From an uncultured Porphyromonadaceae bacterium (GTDB lineage Bacteria; Bacteroidota; Bacteroidia; Bacteroidales; Muribaculaceae), in contig CAMWRO010000157.1 in assembly GCA_947176615.1 (NCBI GenBank), positions 1-6,976 on the forward strand: a stretch of DNA of 6,976 bases. The letters are read 5' to 3'. Position numbers and translations under genes: made by a program. Below, one piece after another: positions 1-5,931 of this stretch (position 1 is the stretch's first letter; every line of letters begins with the position of its first letter). The notes below the pieces were generated by a model, which saw only the letters and a list, made by a program, of their open reading frames with translations, ran no database searches and was not told where the DNA came from.

Positions 1-9
1 TTCGTCTCC

Positions 10-56
10 GGGGGGGTGGGGGCTCTTTTTATTTTTTTTTCCCCCCCCCCCCCCCC
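10..56. repeat. Homopolymer cluster G-rich / T-rich / C16 with hairpin potential
   Basis: Positions 10-16 are seven G, 17 is T and 18-22 are five G. Positions 26-30 and 32-40 are T runs split by one A, and 41-56 are sixteen consecutive C. The G block can pair with the C run across an 18-nt pyrimidine/T-rich loop, giving a stem of up to 13 positions with one T/C mismatch. The block lies about 40 bp past the stop codon of the minus-strand regulator. In that direction no U tract follows the stem, so it is not a normal intrinsic terminator. Nothing coding is visible in 1-96. Stacked homopolymers at a window edge are also typical of poor consensus sequence or a chimeric contig end, so the bases themselves may be unreliable. 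Confidence 0.6.
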
Positions 57-96
57 GCCGGTCTTGTTTTTTATATGGGTCTGATTGCGCTGACTG

Positions 97-978
97 TCAG
101 ATTTTGGTCCTGTTGCGGTAGGCGCGGGGCGACATGCCCATTATCTTGGTGAACATGCGTGAGAAATAGTAAGGGTCGTTAATCCCGAGCTTGTAGCAGA
201 TCTGGTTCAGTTTCATCGTCGTTTCATCGATGAGGCTGCATGCTCGCCTGTCCTTGAGAAGATTGAAATAGCTGACGGTGCTGTGGCCGGTGCGTTGCTT
301 GAACACGGCTGAAAGATGGGAAGGGGAGAGGCCGGCGTAGGCGGCTATGTCGTCGAGTGACAGATGCCGCTCGATGTTCTCGTTTAAATAATGTATTGTC
401 GCGTCAACGATGTCGCTTTCGTTTCCCGGCACCCGCGCGTCGCGATATTGCTGAAGATAGCGCAGCGACCCGAGGTAATGATGGAACAGCGACATGGCAT
501 AATGCATGTTTTCTATGGAAAACCCTGAGTTGAGAGTGTTGAAGATTTCTTCAAAAAGGTTGATGCGGTTCTCGATGCGTGAATGTCGCCCCGGGTCGAT
601 GCTGCAGGGGGTTCCGGCTCCGATGGCATAGTGCATCGCGAGCGTGCCGCCGAAATGAATCCAGTATATGGTCCAAGGGTCGGAGTTGTCGGCCCCGTAG
701 CAGTGGGGAATGCCGGGAGGGAGAATGAAGTACTGATTGGGCGACACATCGTGACGTTTCCCGTTGACAGTGAAGTGTCCGCGCCCGTCGACGCAGTATA
801 TGAACACATATTGCCCGAGAGGGGCAAGACGTTCACGGTAATGATGGGCGGCACGGGGGTAATAGCCTATATCGGTTATGCGCAGGGTTGACAGGAGCGG
901 GTCCTGCTCCATCATGTCGAGAATGAGTTTAGGCAGCACGATTGACCGCTCCCCGCTGAATCCGTCCTTTAGTTTCAT
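97..978 (-). CDS. AraC-family transcriptional regulator, sugar-sensing cupin type
   Basis: This 293-residue cytoplasmic DNA-binding protein probably activates the divergent sugar-uptake genes when it binds their sugar. The N-terminal half (about residues 34-111) is an AraC-type cupin, with a YYPRAAHHYRER stretch, a G-R-G-H-F-T-V-N-G-K turn, FILPPGIPHCYGAD and DPWTIYWIHFGG, all typical of ligand-binding AraC regulators. The C-terminal part has the two helix-turn-helix units: LSLDDIAAYAGLSPSHLSAVFKQ (about 207-229) and LNQICYKLGINDPYYFSRMF (about 257-276), followed by the family signature MSPRAYR near the end. Length matches the family (about 280-300). I chose the ATG at 976-978. The frame stays open to a TTG at 1000-1002, but that codon overlaps the likely -7 promoter element and the eight added residues lie outside the cupin. 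The stop is TGA at 97-99. The gene is divergent from the porter gene. The sensed sugar cannot be read from the sequence. Confidence 0.93.
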   Translation of the reverse strand: MKLKDGFSGERSIVLPKLILDMMEQDPLLSTLRITDIGYYPRAAHHYRERLAPLGQYVFIYCVDGRGHFTVNGKRHDVSPNQYFILPPGIPHCYGADNSDPWTIYWIHFGGTLAMHYAIGAGTPCSIDPGRHSRIENRINLFEEIFNTLNSGFSIENMHYAMSLFHHYLGSLRYLQQYRDARVPGNESDIVDATIHYLNENIERHLSLDDIAAYAGLSPSHLSAVFKQRTGHSTVSYFNLLKDRRACSLIDETTMKLNQICYKLGINDPYYFSRMFTKIMGMSPRAYRNRTKI

Positions 979-999
979 GATAAATTGTATTGGATGGTG

Positions 1000-1007
1000 C
1001 AAAGATA
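1000..1007 (-). promoter_or_regulatory. Putative -7 element for the AraC-family regulator gene
   Basis: Read on the minus strand this is TATCTTTG, a full match to the Bacteroidetes -7 consensus TAnnTTTG. Transcription would start near 993, leaving a leader of about 15 nt before the ATG at 978. No good TTTG -33 element sits 17-21 bp upstream, so the promoter may be weak or regulated. Assignment rests on the consensus alone. Confidence 0.45.
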
Positions 1008-1027
1008 ATCAAAATCGTAATATTATC
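1004..1027. repeat. Short inverted repeat GATAAT-N12-ATTATC in the divergent control region
   Basis: GATAAT at 1004-1009 is mirrored by ATTATC at 1022-1027 with a 12-bp spacer. It overlaps the -7 candidate of the regulator gene, where a bound protein could block or control transcription. The same GATAAT/ATTATC core recurs in the inverted repeat upstream of the hydrolase gene (5834-5840 and 5882-5887). Six-base arms in AT-rich DNA can arise by chance. Confidence 0.3.
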
Positions 1028-1099
1028 CATCTTTTTATGGCGAAAACACATTTTTGGGGTAAGGAAACAGGCGTAATTTTGCAACAGGAAATCAAAATC
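1007..1099 (+). promoter_or_regulatory. Paired direct repeats AATCAAAATC, possible regulator half-sites
   Basis: The 10-mer AATCAAAATC occurs at 1007-1016 and again at 1090-1099 in the same orientation, 83 bp apart, close to eight helical turns. The first copy touches the -7 element of the regulator gene and the second covers the predicted transcription start of the porter gene. AraC-family proteins commonly bind direct repeats and can loop DNA between distant half-sites, so this arrangement would suit them. Binding by the neighbouring regulator is inference. Confidence 0.35.
1053..1081 (+). promoter_or_regulatory. Bacteroidetes-type promoter for the porter and DUF5107 operon
   Basis: TTTG at 1053-1056 followed after 17 bp by TAATTTTG at 1074-1081 fits the -33 TTTG / -7 TAnnTTTG pattern, with slightly short spacing. 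The expected start near 1088 leaves a leader of about 20 nt before the ATG at 1108. That leader has no convincing Shine-Dalgarno sequence, which is usual in this phylum. The 129-bp gap is shared with the divergent regulator gene. Confidence 0.6.
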
Positions 1100-1107
1100 A
1101 CATTCCC

Positions 1108-2502
1108 ATGGAAAATTTCAACAAAAAATTTATCTATTTTATCTGCATCGTCTCGGCGATGGGTGGATTGCTTTTCGGTTACGACTGGGTTGTAATCGGA
1201 GGTGCAAAACCGTTTTATGAAACTTATTTCGGGATTCAGGACAATCCCTCCCTTCAGGGACTCGCGATGAGCATTGCCATCGCCGGTTGCCTTATAGGCG
1301 CGATGGTGGCCGGAAGTCTTGCCGACCGTTACGGCCGCAAGCCGCTGCTGATTCTGTCGGCTGTCGTGTTTTTGCTGTCGGCCTACGCCACCGGCGCTTT
1401 CAATGACTTCAATCTTTTTCTCGCCGCACGTTTTCTCGGCGGTATCGGCATAGGCATCGCCTCGGGACTGTCGCCGATGTATATTGCCGAGGTTTCCCCG
1501 TCGGCTGTGCGCGGACGTCTTGTGTCAATCAACCAGCTCACGATAGTTCTCGGTATTCTCGGCGCGCAGATTGTCAACTGGCTCATTGCCGAACCCATCC
1601 CGGCAGGGATGACATCGGCACCGCTTGACTCGTGGAACTGCCAGATGGGGTGGCGGTGGATGTTCTGGGGCGAGGCATTTCCCTCGGCGGCGTTCCTGCT
1701 GATGGTGTTCTTTATCCCCGAGAGTCCGCGTTGGCTGGCTATGAATGGCCGCATCAATGACGCGTGGAAGATTCTCGACAGCATCGGAGGCCCCAATTAT
1801 GCGACCGAGGAGGTGAAAGCGGTCGAGGAAACCGCTCAAGGCAAGGAAAAATCGGGCGGCTTGCGCCTGCTGTTCAGCCGTCCCTACCGCCGAGTGTTGC
1901 TTCTCGGCATCATCGTGGCTGTTTTCCAGCAGTGGTGCGGCACAAATGTCATTTTCAATTATGCACAGGAGATTTTTGCCGATGCCGGGTATGACCTTGG
2001 CGAAATGCTGTTCAATATCGTGCTGACAGGCATTACGAATGTCGTGTTTACATTTGTGGCGATATATACGGTCGACAGGCTCGGCCGCCGCAGCCTGATG
2101 CTGTTTGGCGCCGGCGGACTGGCGATAATATATGCCATCCTCGGCACCTGTTACTACTTCCATGTCACCGGATTCTTCATGATAATTCTCGTGGTTGCGG
2201 CAATCGCCTGCTACGCCATGACCCTCGGGCCGGTCGCATGGGTGCTCCTCGCCGAGATTTTCCCCAACAAGGTCAGGGCCGTAGCCGTGGCGACATGTAC
2301 ATTCGCCCTGTGGACCGGATGTTTCACCCTGACCTATACATTCCCCCTTCTTAACTCTGCTCTCGGCAGTTACGGCACATTCTGGATTTATGCCGCAATC
2401 TGTGTCGCCGGATACATCTATTTCATTGTGCGCTGTCCCGAGACTAAGGGAAAATCGCTCGAACAGCTTGAAGGCGAACTCGTAGAAGAAGACCTACTTT
2501 AA
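1108..2502 (+). CDS. Sugar porter family MFS transporter (XylE/GLUT-like, proton-coupled)
   Basis: This 464-residue inner-membrane protein has 12 predicted transmembrane segments and most likely imports a monosaccharide with protons. Family marks appear in order: GGLLFGYD in helix 1 (Asp26, matching the proton-linked Asp27 of E. coli XylE), GSLADRYGRK (69-78), RFLGGIGIG plus SPMYIAEVSPSAVRGR (108-137), PESPRWL (204-210), QQWCGTN (274-280), DRLGRR (323-328), GPVAWVLLAEIFP (374-386) and PETKGKSLEQLE (444-455). Sugar-contact positions of XylE appear kept at Gln143, Gln274, Gln275, Asn280 and Trp378. The position matching XylE Gln415 seems to be Leu401, which hints at a different sugar or affinity. 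This comparison is from memory and unaligned by software. The gene is complete and starts at an ATG about 20 nt after a promoter candidate. It precedes the DUF5107 gene by 25 bp, so the two are probably one operon. Xylose, galactose, glucose or arabinose are all possible substrates. Confidence 0.93.
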   Translation: MENFNKKFIYFICIVSAMGGLLFGYDWVVIGGAKPFYETYFGIQDNPSLQGLAMSIAIAGCLIGAMVAGSLADRYGRKPLLILSAVVFLLSAYATGAFNDFNLFLAARFLGGIGIGIASGLSPMYIAEVSPSAVRGRLVSINQLTIVLGILGAQIVNWLIAEPIPAGMTSAPLDSWNCQMGWRWMFWGEAFPSAAFLLMVFFIPESPRWLAMNGRINDAWKILDSIGGPNYATEEVKAVEETAQGKEKSGGLRLLFSRPYRRVLLLGIIVAVFQQWCGTNVIFNYAQEIFADAGYDLGEMLFNIVLTGITNVVFTFVAIYTVDRLGRRSLMLFGAGGLAIIYAILGTCYYFHVTGFFMIILVVAAIACYAMTLGPVAWVLLAEIFPNKVRAVAVATCTFALWTGCFTLTYTFPLLNSALGSYGTFWIYAAICVAGYIYFIVRCPETKGKSLEQLEGELVEEDLL

Positions 2503-2527
2503 AAAATTCAATATTATACAAGATATT

Positions 2528-5500
2528 ATGGTAAAAGCATGGAAAGAGAAGGTTGTTATCCCTACCTATGAGGTGGGCCAACCCGAGAAAAACCCCATTT
2601 TCCTTGAAAAGCGCGTCTATCAGGGATCAAGCGGTGTCGTGTATCCTTATCCTGTAATCGAGTCTATCGCTAACGAAAAGACCGATAAAGAGTACAATGC
2701 CGTTTTTATCGAAAACGAATATATAAAGGTGATGGTGCTCCCCGAGCTTGGCGGACGTGTCCAGATGGCCTATGACAAAATCAAGCAGCGTCACTTTGTC
2801 TACTACAACCATGTCATCAAGCCCGCCCTCGTCGGTCTGGCAGGGCCTTGGATTTCGGGCGGTATCGAGTTTAACTGGCCCCAGCACCACCGCCCCAGCA
2901 CATATATGCCTGTCGACTGCACCATCGAGGAAAACGAAGACGGCTCGGTGACAGTGTGGGTGAGCGAAATGGAGCGCATGTTCCATCAGAAGGGTATGGC
3001 GGGTTTCACCCTGCGTCCCGGCTGCGCCTATCTTGAAATCAAGGGCGTGCTTTACAACCGCACCGACGTGCCTCAGACATTCCTCTGGTGGGCCAACCCC
3101 GCCGTGGCTGTGAACGACCACTATCAGAGCGTGTTCCCGCCGGACATCAACGCCGTCTTCGACCACGGCAAGCGCGCTGTCAGCTCGTTCCCCATCGCAA
3201 CCGGAACCTACTACAAGATGGACTACTCGGCCGGTGTCGATATTTCCAACTACAAAAACATCAAGGTCCCCACATCCTACATGGGTGTCAACTCCCGCTT
3301 TGACTTCGAGGGGGGGTATGAAAACGACACACAGGCCGGTATGCTCCATGTGGCCTCCCACCATGTGTCGCCCGGCAAGAAACAGTGGACATGGGGTAAC
3401 GGCGACTTCGGACGCGCTTGGGACCGCAACCTCACCGACGAGGACGGACCCTATATCGAGCTTATGGCCGGTGTCTACACCGAAAACCAGCCCGACTTCA
3501 CTTGGCTACAGCCTTACGAGGAAAAATCCTTCACCCAGTATTTCCTCCCTTACCGCGAGCTCGGCATTGTCAAGAACGCTAACAAGGACATCCTTCTCAA
3601 CATCGACCCCGAGGATGACGGAAAAGTCTCGTTCAAGCTCTTTGCCACTTCGGCCCAGACTGTCCGCGTGACCTTGCGCAGTGACAATGGCGACGAATTT
3701 TTTGCCCGCGAAATCAACGTTACTCCCGAGGAGGTATTTACAGCTACTGTCGATGTCAACGGCACCGCGTTCAGCAATCTCACCCTCGACATCATCAAGG
3801 GCAACCGCACCGTGCTGTCATGGCACGCCGAGGCCGACGAAGTGCGCCCCATCCCCGACGCCGCCGAGGCTGCATTGCTCCCCGCCGAAATCAAGACTTG
3901 CGAGCAGCTGTTCCTTACCGGCCAGCATCTCGAACAGTACCGTCACGCCACCTATAACCCCGTCGACTACTACGAGGAGGCACTTCGCCGCGACCCCATC
4001 GATGTGCGATGCAACAACGCGCTCGGCCTGTGGTATATCCGCAAGGGACGTTTCGACCTCGCCGAGAAATATCTGACTACTGCCGTCAAGGTGCTTCAGA
4101 AACGCAACCCCAACCCCTATGACGGAGAGCCTATCTACAATCTTGGTCTCGCGCTGAAATATCAGGGCCGTTTTGACGAGGCCTACAACCGTTTCCACAA
4201 ATCTACTTGGAACGGCGCATGGCAGGATGCCGGTTATTTCGCCGCCGCCCAGATTTCGGCCATGCAGGGTCGCTGGGAAGATGCCCTTTACGAGGTTGAC
4301 CGCTCGCTGTTGCGCAACTGGCACAACCACAAGGCCCGTGCGCTTAAAGCCGCTATCCTCCGTCACATCGGCCGCAATGAGGAGGCGCTTGCCGTTGTCG
4401 ACGACTCGCTCGCCATCGACCGTTTCAACTATGGATGTCTCTATGAAAAGTACCTGCTGACCGGAGATGCTGCCGTGCTTGACGAGCTGAAGTCGCTCAT
4501 GCGCGGGGATGCCCACAACTATGACGAAATCGCGCTCGACTACGTTGCTGCCGGTCTCTATGGCGAGGCTGCGTCCCTCTGGGATGTCGCTGTCGCCGAG
4601 GGTGCCGTGACTCCGATGACATTCTACTATCTCGGCTGGAGCCTCACTCTTGCCGGAGAGGCCGAGGCTGCCGCCAAGGCATTTGCCCGCGGCGAGGCCA
4701 TGTCGCCCGACTTCTGTTTCCCCAACCGTCTTGAGGCCGTGCTCGCACTCCGTGCCGCCATCGATGCCAACCCCGCCGATGCCCACGCCCACCACTTCCT
4801 CGGCAACCTCTACTATGACAAGCGTCAGTATGAGCTCGCTATCGAGGCATGGGAAAAGGCTTCCCGGCTCGCCCCGGCGTTCCCGACTGTGTGGCGTAAC
4901 CTCGCGCTTGCCTACTTCAACAAGCGCGGTGACACAGCCAAGGCTGTCGAGATGATGGAACGCGCGTTCTCTCTCGACGAGACCGACAGCCGCATCCTCA
5001 TGGAGCTCGACCAGCTCTACAAGCGCCTGCGCCGTCCCCATGCCGAGCGTCTCGCTTTCTTGCAGAAGTATCCCGAGCTGATCAAGCGCCGCGACGACCT
5101 CGTGCTTGAGGAAATCACCCTGCTCAATCAGGTGGGACGTTACGACGAGGCTCGACAGCTGCTCGACAGCCACATCTTCCATCCGTGGGAAGGCGGCGAA
5201 GGCAAGGTGCCTGCGCAGTATCAGTTTGCCCGTGTCGAGATGGCTAAGGTCGCCATTGCCGAAGGCCGTTATGCCGATGCCGTCAATCTGCTTGAAGAAT
5301 GCCTCGAATACCCCCACCACCTCGGTGAAGGCAAGCTCCACGGCGCTCAGGAAAACGATTTCTACTATTTCCTCGGACAGGCCTGCGATGCCCTCGGACA
5401 GGGAGAGAAGGCTCGCGAGTGCTACCGTCAGGCTACCATCGGTCCGACCGAGCCTGCCGCCGCGCTCTACTACAACGACGCCAAGCCCGACAAGATTTTC

Positions 5501-5812
5501 TATGCCGGACTCGCTTACCGCGCCCTCGGCGAGGAGGACAAGGCCCGCGGACTGTTCAACCGTCTGCTCGACTACGGCAAGCAGCATCTCCACGATGTCG
5601 TCGTGATGGACTACTTTGCAGTATCGCTCCCCGACCTTCTGATATGGGAGGACGACCTGCAGATGCGCAACGAAATCCACTGCAAGTATATGATGGCACT
5701 CGGTTATGCCGGACTTGGCGACATGGCCCACAGCCGCCGTTATCTCGACGAAGTAGCCGCGCTTGACATAAATCATCAAGGCATTTTGTCAATCTTGACG
5801 CTAAAGATGTAA
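2528..5812 (+). CDS. DUF5107 domain and TPR-repeat protein, mutarotase-like N-terminus
   Basis: This 1094-residue protein has no signal peptide or membrane segment, so it should be cytoplasmic. Residues about 55-345 match my recollection of DUF5107: a beta-rich domain opening with NEYIKVMVLPELGGRV, like the first strands of galactose-mutarotase folds. Conserved-looking polar and aromatic patches follow: GGIEFNWPQHHRP (111-123), FLWWANPAVAVNDHYQ (185-200) and GPYIELMAGVYTENQPDFTW (307-326). Glu114, His120, His121, His198, Glu311 and Glu319 are candidate active-site residues. A second small beta domain spans about 364-433. From about 455 to 1085 the chain is a TPR solenoid with roughly a dozen repeats; clear units include 493-525, 533-566, 601-634, 752-785, 786-819, 943-975 and 1050-1080. 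It follows the porter gene by 25 bp with no promoter between, implying joint expression. The activity is unknown; aldose epimerase, lyase or hydrolase action on the imported sugar, or a sugar-binding scaffold, would fit. Confidence 0.88.
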   Translation: MVKAWKEKVVIPTYEVGQPEKNPIFLEKRVYQGSSGVVYPYPVIESIANEKTDKEYNAVFIENEYIKVMVLPELGGRVQMAYDKIKQRHFVYYNHVIKPALVGLAGPWISGGIEFNWPQHHRPSTYMPVDCTIEENEDGSVTVWVSEMERMFHQKGMAGFTLRPGCAYLEIKGVLYNRTDVPQTFLWWANPAVAVNDHYQSVFPPDINAVFDHGKRAVSSFPIATGTYYKMDYSAGVDISNYKNIKVPTSYMGVNSRFDFEGGYENDTQAGMLHVASHHVSPGKKQWTWGNGDFGRAWDRNLTDEDGPYIELMAGVYTENQPDFTWLQPYEEKSFTQYFLPYRELGIVKNANKDILLNIDPEDDGKVSFKLFATSAQTVRVTLRSDNGDEFFAREINVTPEEVFTATVDVNGTAFSNLTLDIIKGNRTVLSWHAEADEVRPIPDAAEAALLPAEIKTCEQLFLTGQHLEQYRHATYNPVDYYEEALRRDPIDVRCNNALGLWYIRKGRFDLAEKYLTTAVKVLQKRNPNPYDGEPIYNLGLALKYQGRFDEAYNRFHKSTWNGAWQDAGYFAAAQISAMQGRWEDALYEVDRSLLRNWHNHKARALKAAILRHIGRNEEALAVVDDSLAIDRFNYGCLYEKYLLTGDAAVLDELKSLMRGDAHNYDEIALDYVAAGLYGEAASLWDVAVAEGAVTPMTFYYLGWSLTLAGEAEAAAKAFARGEAMSPDFCFPNRLEAVLALRAAIDANPADAHAHHFLGNLYYDKRQYELAIEAWEKASRLAPAFPTVWRNLALAYFNKRGDTAKAVEMMERAFSLDETDSRILMELDQLYKRLRRPHAERLAFLQKYPELIKRRDDLVLEEITLLNQVGRYDEARQLLDSHIFHPWEGGEGKVPAQYQFARVEMAKVAIAEGRYADAVNLLEECLEYPHHLGEGKLHGAQENDFYYFLGQACDALGQGEKARECYRQATIGPTEPAAALYYNDAKPDKIFYAGLAYRALGEEDKARGLFNRLLDYGKQHLHDVVVMDYFAVSLPDLLIWEDDLQMRNEIHCKYMMALGYAGLGDMAHSRRYLDEVAALDINHQGILSILTLKM

Positions 5813-5825
5813 AAATAATCTCCGT

Positions 5826-5896
5826 TGACACAAAATTATCATTTTAAAAACGATTTGTACTTTATTAATCGGTTTTAAGGTGATAATTTTGTGTTA
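5826..5896. repeat. 71-nt imperfect inverted repeat / long AU-rich hairpin
   Basis: The outer core is a perfect 14-bp inverted repeat: ACACAAAATTATCA at 5828-5841 and its reverse complement at 5881-5894. Pairing continues inward through two G-U pairs, six A-T pairs, one A/G mismatch and a five-pair CGATT/AATCG stem (5851-5855 with 5867-5871), closing on an 11-nt loop at 5856-5866. One further A-T and one G-U pair lie outside the core, giving 29 pairs and one mismatch. It begins 14 nt after the DUF5107 stop codon. The 3' side is followed by ATAATAAAC rather than a T run, so it is a poor intrinsic terminator. Its right arm contains the hydrolase -7 candidate, so it may be an operator, an attenuator-like RNA structure or a transcript-end hairpin. 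Confidence 0.7.
5861..5891 (+). promoter_or_regulatory. Putative promoter for the glycoside hydrolase gene
   Basis: TAATTTTG at 5884-5891 is a full match to TAnnTTTG and identical to the -7 element proposed for the porter gene. TTTA at 5861-5864, 19 bp upstream, is a one-mismatch -33 candidate. Transcription would start near 5898, leaving a leader of about 34 nt. The element lies inside the right arm of the inverted repeat, so access to it could be controlled. The repeat also places a mirror TAATTTTG on the minus strand in the left arm, which has no known gene to serve. Confidence 0.45.
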
Positions 5897-5931
5897 TAAT
5901 AAACAATCATAATACATCACTTGAAAATATA

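Noticed and set aside
80..101. TCTGA...TCAGA and CTGACTGTCAG palindromes around the regulator stop codon as a terminator
   Set aside because: The arms are only five bases and no T tract follows on the minus strand, the direction of the gene.
979..1002. TTG start that would extend the AraC-family protein by eight residues
   Set aside because: The TTG overlaps the TATCTTTG -7 candidate, and an ATG follows in frame at 978 with the cupin domain fully downstream.
1525..2163. 212-codon minus-strand open frame inside the porter gene
   Set aside because: In codon register with the porter, whose family motifs run through the whole region; explained by codon bias.
2627..3364. 245-codon minus-strand open frame opposite the DUF5107 domain
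   Set aside because: Same codon-register shadow as above; the sense protein is clearly conserved in character.
3818..5779. 653-codon open frame on the minus strand, opposite the TPR region
   Set aside because: It is in codon register with the sense gene, so its stops would need sense TTA, CTA or TCA codons, which this GC-rich gene rarely uses. It ends exactly at one such codon, the TCA of Ser431 at 3818-3820. The translation is low-complexity and resembles no family, while the sense strand has clear TPR repeats.
5825..5900. TTGACA at 5825-5830 and TATAAT at 5895-5900 as an E. coli-type promoter
   Set aside because: The two boxes are 64 bp apart, far from the usual 17, and Bacteroidetes vegetative promoters use a different consensus.
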